Assembly: GCA_964036275.1 (NCBI GenBank)
Contig: OZ038435.1
Location: forward strand, 9,048,310-9,112,309
DNA: 64,000 bases
Direction: 5' to 3'
Source of the DNA: Litoditis marina
Lineage: Eukaryota; Nematoda; Chromadorea; Rhabditida; Rhabditidae
Both the position numbers and the translations under genes were made by a program. Positions within the stretch are counted from its first letter, which is position 1; every line of letters starts with the position of its first letter. Positions 12,501-24,010 of the stretch are shown one piece after another. Under the pieces are notes generated by a model that saw only the letters and a list, made by a program, of their open reading frames with translations, was not told the origin of the DNA and did no database searches.

Positions 12501-15500
12501 CAATACACAAAACTCCATCCGTGGTAATTCATCAGCCAACTGAAAGGCAACATGTCATTACTTTAACTTTACCAACTTCAAGTACCTTACTGTTTTCTGA
12601 GTATATTGTAAACTTGTAAGCAAAACAAAAACCAATAGTTGGTCTTACCACGCAATTGTTGAATTCGCTGATTCGATCATAGAGAAGACCAACATATTCG
12701 TCCAACCTCGAACACTGCTCACAGTTCAGAAAACGCTCACGGAACATTCTGGAATAAACAAATGACTACATCTCGCGAAATTATTCAAATTGAGATTCAA
12801 GTCATGCACAAACTAATTTGGGTACCACCTCTCACAACTCACAACTTTCTAGAGCATTGAGTTTCGGTATAAGGAACCAATAAGTTCATCAGTACCTGCT
12901 AGCGATCTCGAGTGTCGGATTACTGTGCTCGGTCAGCGGATTTCGATTCAGAGGAGTCCATCTGAAAATGAAATAATTATTCAATTTAAACTTGTTCGGA
13001 CACCAATTACCACTATATTCACACTCACTCCACACAACAACTCATGTCTATCGAATGAATGTTTCCCGAATGTAGAAGAAAAGTTTCAAACGTTTGAACC
13101 CGGACCTTATCGGTCACAATTCGTGAAACGTGGCTTGCGTCGAGATCAAAGTACAAACTACAATTCAGATATGGCCACTGCCTATACCTCTTGGCGTATT
13201 CGGGGTCGGTCAGCTGGGCGTCGAGTGTCTGTGCCAACTCGTCCAGCTCCATCTCCCGCAATGCCTCGAACATGTCAATCACCATTCCCTCGAACAACGT
13301 CGGCTCCGAGGCACTGAAAAACATACACGTTTTTCAATCAAATTCCGAGACTTCAAAGACGAGTGAAATGACTTCGTTTGAGACAGGGGCCGACAGAACA
13401 TGGTTCAATTGCTTCTTTCGTTGGTTTGCCAAGCCCTAACCATACGCCAGTAAGGTCTGACTGAGCGACATAAAGTAGTCCGTTTTCAAGTATAAAGACG
13501 TGAAAATTCAGGATTTCTCATCAAAAGTAGACCGATTTTCATCCTTCCGACTAAAAAGTAATCGTTTTTCGAAGTTTTCTGACTATTCGGACAACCTTGC
13601 TGGTGTATGGCCCTAACTGCCCGCCCCCGATTCGAGACAGACACAGAGAGCGAGTCCTCAACGTTGTTCTTTCGACGTGAAATGACCGAATGCCATTGAG
13701 ACCGCTTGTCTGTCAGCTTCTACAAACTACAGTTCTTCTTGGTTGAAAATTCCCATTTCCATTTTATGATGTTATCATAAAGCAACTGAATCGAACAGAT
13801 CCGCCTAGGTCGCAATCTACGGCTAAAGAACAAATCACCTCACAGTAAAACTAGTTAAATTTTTTTCGAAAGCTTATAAATGAATGACTTTTTGAAAAAA
13901 ATTTCACGTACCGAATCCATCTTCTGAGAATACAGAGCAGAGAGAACTTGTCCACCTTGTTGTGAACCAACTGGTCAATCTGATTCGCCCACTCGGGAAG
14001 AAGGTGCCAGTCGGCTATCTGAAACACACTTTCTGAGGGATAAGTGTCCTAAGTCCCTTTCTGAGTAATGTGTCCCAACAATTTCAAAATGCTTCACACA
14101 TCAAAGGATTTGAATCTAAACAACGGACCGAGTAAGATACGAAACAAAACGATACTGTATAGGGTTAAAGCTGGTTAGCACATGACTTCTTCATTCAAAT
14201 GCACATCTTAACGGAAAAGTTCGTGCATTCAGGTTTTTTAGGGTTTTTTCTTAACAGATGCGTGCACTCGGGGCATAATCGCACAGTTGAAATTGCAAAC
14301 AGGACTCAATTTGAAGAAGGACGATTATGTGGACCAATACCGACGTATCGGTCCATTAAACTGCAATTGAAAAACACATTTCAGTTCCTTAATTTAAAGG
14401 TCCGAATCCGAAGCGTTGAAATTGGTCCACATAATCGTCCTTCTTCAAGTCAAACCAAAATATGAGAGATGTATGCTTAAATTTCCACTTTCCCAGGTTA
14501 GTTGAGGTATTTATGTGTTACCCTTTTTATTTTCTAATAACCACCTTCTGCCCTCACCTGAATATCGGAATTGTAGGTGGCCTCCCCGAAGTGCTGCTCG
14601 ATCAATACGGGCCATTCGGGCGAGCAGTCGGTGACCAGAGTGTCAATTGCACCGTCGTGACTGCAACGGAGAAAATCAGTTCACAGACAAATCAATACCA
14701 TGTCTTTCAACACCACGAATTCAACCGATGATGAACTAATCGATTCTATACCATCTCAGGTTACCATTTCCATCTTCCCAGCCTGTTGGCTCACAAAATA
14801 CAGTAGCTTACATGTTAAAGTTCGACGAGTAGAAGTTGCACCTTCTTGGAAAAGAAAACACCTACACTAATTCAATGATAAAAACGGATTTGGATTTGAA
14901 GAGAGGTGAATTTCGTACTCACACTTCTCTGAGATGCTTGAGCAGCGGTGTTCTGTCGGCATTCTGTGAGATGTAGACACAGGCGCAGCGGGGAGTGTCC
15001 GTGTGGTCGAAGACGAGCACGAACATCAGACTCACGTCCCACGACGAGATCATCAGACGCACCTATACGGTGAATTTATTGAAAATGGATGAATTTTTGG
15101 AGGACGCACTTGATATCCTGCCCCAATACTTGCCCTGACTTAGTAAAACTAATGATGTTTTAACAGCTTCAAAATAACATAGTTTGCCGAGTGAATCGAT
15201 AATAGATCATTTTGAAGGGACAAATTATGTGATATTGTATGCCGGAGTTTCTCTAAACCACTTCGTTATAATTGTAACTTCTACTCACCTCCTCAATGCA
15301 AGTCGCACGCGAGCTATACTTTCTCCACAGATCCTTCATCGATTCCGTCATCAAACCTGGAAAACCGAAATAAAAATGCAATGATCAGTTGTCCCCACAT
15401 CAGTGACGTGTATTCTACAAAAGGGAATCTGTTCTGCGATTTTTATGAACTACATCATTTTGTATGAATATAAGACGAATTTTCCCGATATTGTCAAACA

Positions 15501-18500
15501 CGAGCCTATTTTTCGAGTGTTGGGTGTAGTTCCTTGTGGTTCCTATTCCTATTCCTATCACACATAGGCGAACTCTCGAAAGAGGCAATTATTTCCACTT
15601 TCTAATCTGCATTTTGCAGACAAACTACAAAATATAATGTATGATCTGTATTTCAAAAACAAATGATTCTAAATTCTAACCCAATGTCAATCCCTCTGCC
15701 CCTCCATCCACGCCTTGCGAGTCCGTCAGATTCACATTGAAAATGGAGTCCGGTGGGAAGATATTCGGATTCTGAAAAGATATACTTAAAGAAGGACGAT
15801 TATGTAGTCCAATCGCAACTCGCAACGCTTCAGTCCTTTAAACCGCAATACATTTTTCAATTGTAGTTTAAAGACCGTACACGAGATTAGTCCACATAAT
15901 CGTCCTGCTTTAACAAAATTCATCGACCATAAACGTTTGGGGCGTGATCGTGAATTGGAATGTGAAGAAAAACTCTACGCAGAACCAATTCAGAGGGAAC
16001 CGTTCAAGTTAATCATCTAACACCAGTGCATCATTTTTTACAACAAAAAAAAATCAAAACAAAAACAACAAACAAACAAACAAACCGTAATGAGTCCATT
16101 GAGTGAGTTGAGTTCGTTGGTCTGATCCACCACGTGAGCCGCCAGATCCTCTGCCGTACGTGGAATGACGTCATAGCCGTCTACGGCGAAGCCCTCCACG
16201 TCTGAAAACAAGTGAATTGGAAATACCTTCTCTGCCCAGGCGAGAAAACCACTTAGGCCTGATAGGGCGATTTCAAGTGGTCGAGTGGGTGCGAATCTTA
16301 TATCTACAACTTTTATTATTGTTCCTGACTGTGAACTGTGAAAACTGATTAGCACCACTCCAAGTTCTTCCATTCAATCCGCATATGAGCTTCGGCAGAA
16401 CGAAGAAAATGGTAAATTCTTCAGTATTTGGGACAAAATCTGCGTCCCTCACCTCGGAGTCGGTCGAGCATAAACTCGAGTGGAGTGTCGTCCTCCTGCA
16501 CATACAGATACTCGTCCAGCACCTCGCGTTCGGCCGGAGATAGTCTGGAAACACGTGAGATAGAAGGGTGACCGGTTTTTCATTTTTATGTTACCTACCC
16601 ATGCAACCTGAAAAAGGTTACCAGAAAACGGGTGGCATAGGGAATTCACCACTCTAACGGCCCATGCCCACAATACGGCCTCTTGGTTTCGTGAAAACGA
16701 CCACAGAACAGTCAGTGTGAGAGGAGGCAATAAAATATCGAATGATTTTGCAATTCCACTCACCTGAGCAGAGAAGTTCCCAGACGATGTCCCGTGTGTT
16801 CCACACATCCAACCACAGTCAGACGACCGTCAGTCCAATGAACAACCTAGAAGTATTCGACTATTCACCATAAACTGTTCTCCCACATCCCAGATCCCAG
16901 TGTTACCTTCTGAGCATACACCAGTAAGGTCCGACTATTCGACGGGGTCCGTTTCTAGATTATAACACGTGAAAATTGATCAGAGACAAAAATCAATTAT
17001 CGAAGAAATTTTCTCGTTTTTGGCGAAAAATTAGCGTCGTCTTCCTACACTCAAACTCCAGCAAAGCTGTCCGCATAGTCAAAATAAATCGAAAAACTCA
17101 CTACTTTTCACCGGAAACGAGAAAATTTCCTCATTTTTGATACAAAATCATTCATTTTTACGTGTTTGAACCTGAAAACGGACTACTTTTCGTCAAATAG
17201 TCAGACCTTACTGGTGTATGCCTACACTTTCAACATCCAGATTGTAAAACTGTTTCTAATTCGACTCACTCGTAGAAAAGCGGCGCAATTCTTTCCGCAT
17301 TTCGATAGAGATCTGGGATTGAGTCGTTTCTTGATGCAGTCCGCAATGTACGGATGACTGGTTCGCATTCGCTTCGGACGATAGCCACCGCTACGCGCAC
17401 AGTACAGATACAGAACCTTAAACGACAGTTATAGAATGAGAAATCGATAAACACACTCCAACGTTGGTATTGATTCTAAGGCCCAGAGGTTTTCCGTACC
17501 TTCCAGCTACCAATCAATATCATTACTATCCCGGAAACCTGATCGTCATCGGACATGTAGATCAGTTCGATGAGTCAGGAAACAATTTACCTACTTGGGA
17601 TTGCTTCCACGGAACAGGTTTGAAAAATTGATATGAAAACCATCGCAAAACGCGTAATATGGAGCCGGTATTCTATTGAGCTAGCATTGAGAATGAGTGA
17701 TAACCGAATGTCATACCTGATACAGCTCCGTCTGTTTGATTCCCATTCTCTTGACAAACTCCACAGAAAACGATTCCTGCACCGCATCGAACCACTCCTA
17801 GATGAAAACGAAGGTGTAAAGCTCAAAAACAAATGACAAACCAGCTTTTCAAATCCAGAATAATACTTTCCATGAACTTATAGACTCACTAAGCCTGTGG
17901 CCGTTTCCTCCGCATGAGAAAAATCATATTTTCTGGAAAAATGGGCTTTCACAACCTTAAACTGACCTCATAATCGCGAACATCCGTGAATTCTCTCTGA
18001 ACCAGTCCACCGATTCGATGCTCCGTTACCATGTGATCCACGAAGACCTTATGCGATGGACAGTTCACATTGCAATCACAACAAGGCAGCTGGAAAAGAG
18101 AGATAGAACAAGAATACGATGTACACAATTATTTCACGCTGGCCATTGAATGAGACACCAGACACCACTTAAGCATTACTAGGCGAATGAATTGAGAACA
18201 TACGAATCTAGGACTTCAGACGTATCACCTACATGCCCAATCGATACTTATTGAGGCTGTTGAAGTCACTTTTGAGTCGTGTCGAACTCGAAACCTCGTC
18301 ATTTTATACTCGACTACTAATCCCAATACTTCATTGTCTTTCGTCTAAAACTCGCGGAATCGCGGAAACCAAACGTTTAGCTGAGCAGTGAGAACAAAAT
18401 AACCACAACTCACACTTCTCTGAGTATAGATGGGATTCACGTATCCCGGATGGTGTTTCTTCATGTGAGCTGCGCGGGTCGAGCGAGAGGCGCCTCTCCA

Positions 18501-21500
18501 GCCACACGACGGAACGTGACACTCGTACTTACCGTCCGGAAGGAAACCGCCCTGCAAAAACTATGCGTTCAAAAAGTTTCCCGAATTGTAACGACGAACC
18601 ATCAAGGTGTGACTGTTTTACACAAATCAACCCACTTTTGTATTTAATACGTGAAACTGATTTTTCATGATTTTGATTTTGCATCCAAAATCATTCCCGA
18701 TATTACCAAAAGTAGAGTTTTTTTTTAATCTATCTGACTATTGGGATTGGGAGAACTTCACCGCAGTATGCATGCGATTGTGTCACACCCATGAGTGTGA
18801 CTGTGACGACTGAGGAGTACTAAGCGAACCATACGTAAAATACCCTCCTTTTTCGATATTGACTGATGCTCCACTTTTTTCGATTCCGATCGGGGCATGG
18901 TTACTTATTTGGGTAATTGTTCACAATCCCAGGCAAAATTATAATTATAACTTATTTTTGAATGACTCAGGCTCACCATTCGGGGTGCGCATGCTCATTT
19001 TTTCGCCCCGATTAGGACCTATTTTATGTATGAAGCGAACTCATTACTAAGAAAACAAAACGTACAGCTGGAGCCTTTCTTCTGAGCGGCTGGTACTCCG
19101 GATGAGCTGCACGCATATGAGCAGAACGAGAGGCTCTGGAATAAAAAGTGGACCAAGTTGTACCAGAGAGACGTCTTTTCAGTTCCACACACAAATCGTT
19201 CACAACGCTAGTTACAATACAACGTTTCCTCAGCAGATATGTTTCTCTCATAATAATAATAATCTTTTACGGCAACTATTTCAGCCGTGTATTACTTTAT
19301 TGAGAGAATTAGATAATCACACACAAATCATATATCAACCGTAGAAGGACTGTTCGTAGAGGGGGTGGAGATAGGCATGGGTGAGCTTTGTTACCAGCTC
19401 ATGCGGTCCGCCAGACAGATACCGCGGCGAGCGGGGATAGAACCCACGTCTGTGGAGCGACAGCCGAACGCTAACCACTTGACCACTCGGCCCCCTCAAT
19501 ACTCGAAATTTCGACTGTATCCGGTAACGCGAGAATTATACAAACTAGCCTTTCTTATCAAACTTACCATGCTGCGAATAAAGATGAATATGATGTCGAA
19601 TACCTGTAGTTTCCCTTCCAATCACATCCGGTAACTCCACAGCTGAACTCCGGCTCGTAGCTGTCCGCATCCAGGTAGACACCTTCTCGAGAGGCACGCT
19701 GAAAACGAAATTTCATCTCAACATCAAACAAAAACACTTCAACGTTTAGAGACGAAACGATGAAGTTAGATATAACCAGAAATATTACTCTCTCTTTTTT
19801 TTATAACACTGTTTACTTTTCTATAGTAACACACCTTTATAATTAGAGAATTCAACCAGATCTTATTATATAATAATACACATCATTATTTCTTTCTAAT
19901 ACACTAGTAAGGTGTGAACTGTGAATATGAGACAAAAAAGCTAGTTTCGATCAGAGATTCATGACCATTCATGTTTTGCATGAAAAAAAGACGGATTTTC
20001 CCAGTTTAGCAAAAAGGAAGTCCATGCCATGACCTTTTTGATGACGATACCTGTAGAATATATCTGGGTGGCAGTTTCCAGTCCTTGTGGCACCATCTCA
20101 TGTGATCTGCGCGAATCGATCGATATCCGCCCCTCCAGTCGCAATGCGGCAGATAACACGCGTATTTCCCATTCGGATCTCGCACGCGAATCTTCGAATT
20201 TGCAGCTGGTTCCTGCAAAAAACAAACATAATCCTGCGTGAGTTGTAGTTTATAGTCTGTTATTGGAACACAGCACGAATCCGAACTCTGTCTGAAACGC
20301 ATCGAAAACGAAAAGCTTCTCAAAGAGAGTATTCGACTAGAATAAATACGTGGAAAACATGCAAAACTTCATTATTTCGCATCCAAAAAAATTCCCGAGT
20401 TGGGTAAAAAGGAGCCCGTTTCTAGTTTTATGGACTTTTCTTAACTAATTGTCATAATTTTCATGAAACTACTGTGGCCGCAGTCTTCACTTCATAGAAG
20501 ACTCTTGGTCAAACGACTTTCAATAATACGGAAAAGAATAAAGCTTGATTGTAAACACGTACCGCTCCCGGTGGATTCTTGGGTCTTCCTCGTTTGCGAA
20601 TCTTCATGAAGGACGGTGTTTCGCCTTCCTCCATCTCACGTTCACGCGTTAACTGAAATGAATACGACGGTTTTTGCTTTTCCTTTCAACCCTGAATTAT
20701 TGTTTAGCGGAATTTCACTTCTATATTCTACCTAGATATGACGTGCACAGAACGAGAATGAAATGTACCGTTTCCCCAGATTCAATGTGGCCATTCTGAT
20801 TCTGATATACTCTTTAAACGTAACTTAATACACAACTTTTAGTCGTCTCAGAGTTTGATTCGTTTTCTTCTACACACCATACTGGTGAAGAAACAGTGAA
20901 AAACCTGATGATACTGGTGAAAATATACTACGATGGAAAAGATCGAATGAACAATAGTTGACCTTTCTCTCCCTCTTCACCGCCTTCTTCTTTTGCATAA
21001 ACTGGGGAATGTGGAAATCGACGTCGTCGTCATCTAACTCCGAGAAATGTTCCTCCTCCAACTCTGCCTCATTTTCCCAAGTATTCGAGTTATTCACGTT
21101 CGAAACCGCCTGCAATTGATAGTAAATTATCTATTATCAAATTCAAATTAGTTATCAAATTATGATTTTCAAGCATTTGAATGAAAAACGGATTCTTTGT
21201 AGTATAGTCACCCATTAAGTGTGTACTATCAATTTAATGTACTAAGAAATGAAAAGTACCTTAGAAGAAGTGGCGACTGCTGGGCTAGGAGTGTGAACGG
21301 CAGTTAGTTCTGCGGGAAGAAGTGAGGACAGAATAGCTTTCTCTGAACTCGGAGCCATCCTGGTAGTGCCAAATGGTTTCGGGTCCTAGAACGACGAAAA
21401 ATTGATCAAAGCCGAGAAGTTTGGCAGATGTTACATGAAAAAGAGGTTATTCATCATAAAAATAGACTCACATATTTTTGATGTGTGGATGGAAAAGGCA

Positions 21501-22981
21501 AATTAGTCAACCGGAGTACTACTTTGACATATAATTCTGAGAATGGAAACGGGCTGCTGGATTGGGTGGGTAATTTAATATCTAATTTTGACGGAAAATT
21601 CAAAGTAAGTCTGATCTTTAATTTCGCTCAGTAGTTCATGTGAAAAACAAACCTTTTTCTCCTTCTTTATCTTTTGCGTCTGCACCCTCTTCTTGTCCTC
21701 TCCATCTCCTTCTTGATAAACGTATCCCGGGTGATCAGTCTTCAGATGGAGATTTCTCTCAGTTCTCGTCTTCTCCACAACGAAACACTTTTCCACTGGA
21801 CACGGGAAGTAGTTGGCCTGTTCATCACTGAAATAATAACCAATTGAAACGATGATAGTACACATATCAAGGGTGATTGCAGTTTGACAAATGAAGATAA
21901 TGATATCTTGAGCTTTCTGCTTTGTCCCTGGATCAATGTCATGAGAACACTCAATAATCCACCATGATGTCTTCAATGAAAGAGGGATCAAGATCAACTC
22001 AGAAGAAACTGCTACTACGAAGATCTTTGACATGTGATGATCACCGCCTCGTAACGAAGCGACGTGAAAGAATAAGTATGAAAACATGAATATAAAAGCT
22101 TTCTGCTAACCGTAATCTTTAGTTAGTTTGAGGGTATAAATCACATATGAGTACGAAATGAGGGCTCTCAGCAATAACGACAATCGAGCGCAAATGTGAA
22201 CTATAAGCAATCAACCATACCGAATGATCAATCCATATTTATTTTCATCGATCATACATTACCATCATCGATGACTTCAACTTTAATGATACATCCTAAA
22301 GAACGAGGAGGATGTACTTACTCTATTGGAAGAATTGCACGTGCGGCCGATCTTCGCGATCCACGTTGGGAAAACGTGAGAATCTTCTCATCTTCAAAAC
22401 GAGCGGGCGCCTTAGGAACCTAGAAAGCAGGATTAATGAAATATAAAACAAATCGGTCAACATGACTCAAAACCATTGCGGTGAGGTACAAAAGAGCAGA
22501 ACAACACAATATATTATGTTGTTTTGTTGATAAGTGACATGTTGTGGTAATGAAATACATGCAACAACTCCGTTCTGATGTTTTCCGTTGGTATTGTCTT
22601 TAACTATTGCTGTGTTCTTTTATTTACCACTTTTCTACGAAATGAAGTACATATTTATGCGACTAACCCTCTTCGATCTTCCCCTTTTTGGCGTTGAAGA
22701 TTGTGTGGTGGAAACTGGAGCAGAACCTTCAATAAATGATTATAAATGAAGAATAAAGCTATAAATATTATTAATAATCTAAACAAGCTGGCAATAAATA
22801 AAACATATTCCAAATTACGTCAAACTCATATGTGACACTTACCAACGTCGATTGGAGTGTCGTTGTCATCTTTTCCCGATTTCTCTTTCGCTTCTATTAT
22901 TTCCATTTGCTGAGTTGCGGCCGTTGCGGGTACGTCCTCAATTATTATCTTTTCTTCTGTTTCTCCGTAAGGATCTTCCAT
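9506..22981 (-). CDS. attf-3: C2H2 zinc-finger / AT-hook protein with MULE-transposase-like domain (attf-3-like), 31 exons
   Basis: Exons (5' to 3', minus): 22981-22843, 22726-22668, 22419-22322, 21827-21653, 21385-21260, 21109-20963, 20652-20563, 20212-20051, 19698-19604, 19135-19066, 18551-18414, 18089-17967, 17797-17717, 17416-17270, 16846-16764, 16544-16453, 16201-16086, 15771-15681, 15356-15289, 15062-14923, 14660-14558, 14018-13912, 13313-13188, 12961-12896, 12748-12649, 12412-12345, 11992-11924, 11679-11535, 11018-10899, 10520-10080, 9514-9506. Phases match at every junction, giving about 1,197 residues. Four fingers of form C-x4-C-x12-H-x4-H lie near residues 107-130, 297-320, 352-375 and 398-421. 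An AT-hook (KRGRPK) lies at 268-273. Residues 502-575 (CGKNCAAFLRV ... VEHTGHRLG) and 700-800 (LVTDCSPEWPVLI, ADWHLLPEWANQI) resemble the N-terminal and DDE regions of MULE transposases. The C-terminus has QSM/SINNQ-type repeats and an acidic stretch. A TTTGCAG precedes the ATG by eight bases. If the last intron is retained the frame stops at 10056. Function is inferred: a DNA-binding nuclear protein. The symbol is from memory of C. elegans F54C4.3 and is tentative. Confidence 0.85.
9745..9960. repeat. CCGAAC/CGGTT-rich foldback repeat
   Basis: Dense alternation of GAACCG and CGGTTC motifs with complementary halves (TTCACTGGAGAACC against GGTTCTCCAATGAA). A similar CGAACCGAGTAGTTCGG patch lies near 630-700. 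Probably a decayed inverted-repeat element. Confidence 0.5.
11026..11189. mobile_element. MITE family B (CATACACCAGTAAGGT ends) with 8-bp TSD inside a splice acceptor
   Basis: Its terminal inverted repeats resemble CATACACCAGTAAGGTgtGACTATTCG. It is flanked by a perfect 8-bp duplication ACTGGAAA at 11018-11025 and 11190-11197. On the minus strand this is TTTCCAGT, the 3' splice site of zinc-finger gene exon 29, which is therefore present twice. An 8-bp TSD is typical of hAT-type elements. Confidence 0.85.
12033..12156. mobile_element. Foldback MITE family A, copy 3
   Basis: A 124-bp near-palindrome starting TTGAAGAAGGACG and ending CCCTTTTTAA; more diverged inner arms. It lies in an intron of the zinc-finger gene. 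Confidence 0.85.
13441..13609. mobile_element. MITE family B, copy with 8-bp TSD
   Basis: A 169-bp element with ends CATACGCCAGTAAGGT and ACCTTGCTGGTGTATG-like (CCTTGCTGGTGTATG), flanked by perfect GCCCTAAC at 13433-13440 and 13610-13617. It lies in an intron of the zinc-finger gene. Confidence 0.85.
14311..14448. mobile_element. Foldback MITE family A, copy 4
   Basis: A 138-bp near-palindrome with TTGAAGAAGGACGATTATG ends and a small inner insertion. It lies in an intron of the zinc-finger gene. Confidence 0.85.
15786..15913. mobile_element. Foldback MITE family A, copy 5
   Basis: A 128-bp near-palindrome with TTAAAGAAGGACG ends; one mismatch in the right end (CCTGCTTTAA). It lies in an intron of the zinc-finger gene, 15 bp upstream of an exon on the minus strand. 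Confidence 0.85.
16915..17220. mobile_element. MITE family B, larger copy (306 bp)
   Basis: It has the best-preserved family B inverted ends, CATACACCAGTAAGGTC and GACCTTACTGGTGTATG, extending about 28 bp (CGACTATTCGAC / GTCAAATAGTC). No clear 8-bp TSD now. It lies in a zinc-finger gene intron. Confidence 0.8.
19424..19496 (-). pseudogene. tRNA-like sequence (probable tRNA pseudogene or SINE head)
   Basis: Minus-strand GAGTGGTCAAGTGGTTAGC resembles a D-arm/A-box and GGGTTCTATCCCC a T-arm/B-box with one off-consensus base. The acceptor stem is not convincing. It lies in a zinc-finger gene intron between the two halves of finger 3. Confidence 0.45.
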
Positions 22982-22989
22982 TTTATTAT

Positions 22990-24010
22990 CTGCAAATAAA
23001 TACATAACCTGACTAAGCACATGCAATTTTGACCATTTTGTGAACTATGACTTTTTTCGCGAGAATTGATGCTTACAAATATACTAAAACCGCCCCACTG
23101 ACTTCGTTTGTGTTCATAGAATAATCAAAGAACGAACTTGTGTGGTAAGTCGCATGAAAACTATATATAAAATCGATAAATTCAGACGAACACACATTCC
23201 ATTCTCGATTTTCAAAATTTCCATTGATTTCTTTCTTCCCCGTTCGTTTATTACACGATTTCACTTCTCATACGCATTCTATTCATTCAACTTTACTCTC
23301 TGACCTCAACTGAAATAACCTTACCTCTTCAAAATCCAACGTAATTCCAATGGACGATCAATTGCCGGTGGTAAACAGAGAGCGGCGTGGTCGTTGGGAA
23401 GAAATTAGGCGGGCGAATTATTCGCATTGGGGCGCTGGTTTTCGCACTAGAGCGCGCTTTCTACCTTAACTGAGAGGCACCCTTTTTCTCGTTCTCGTAT
23501 TATAAATTCAGTCTATTCAATCGAATCCAGTGTTGATCTATCCAAAATTGGGTAGGAAGAGCATATCACATTTGCGGGATGAAGTTTGTCCGGTTTGGTA
23601 CGGGAGTACGGGACCCGCCACGCAATCTCATATTAACTACCGTGGCTGTTCAAAAATCGTCATTCAGGAATTTCACCACTAATAATCGAGAATTTGGCAA
23701 AATTAGCCTCTCCTCACACATAAATCGTCGTAACTGGTGTCTCAAAATTCTAAAAGTGATACTCGTGCACCTGAGAACTCCCCATTCAACCCTCCTCCCT
23801 CGTCTCATACTCGTCATTTACCTTATCCGTATTCTCAATGAATTTCTCAAAATCCTACAAGGGTACTCGTGGACCTGAGAACTCCCCATTCAACCCTCCT
23901 CCCATGTATCTTACTCGTCATTTACATTATCCGTATTCTCAATGAATGACACGGTTGTGGACTTCACTGTAAATATCAAGAAACATAGTTTTTCAATCTC
24001 GTCATTCCAG
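22990..24010. promoter_or_regulatory. Divergent intergenic region between the zinc-finger gene and mrpl-40
   Basis: No open frame of note. It holds both candidate 5' ends, each with an acceptor-like AG just before the ATG, a relatively GC-rich block near 23350-23460, and the 103-bp tandem duplication. No specific promoter motif can be assigned from sequence alone. Confidence 0.4.
23741..23945 (+). repeat. Tandem duplication, about 103-bp unit, upstream of mrpl-40
   Basis: CTCAAAATTCTA ... CCTGAGAACTCCCCATTC ... CCGTATTCTCAATGAAT occurs at about 23741-23842 and again at 23844-23945 with roughly nine in ten bases alike. The second copy ends about 65 bp from the mrpl-40 ATG. Confidence 0.85.
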
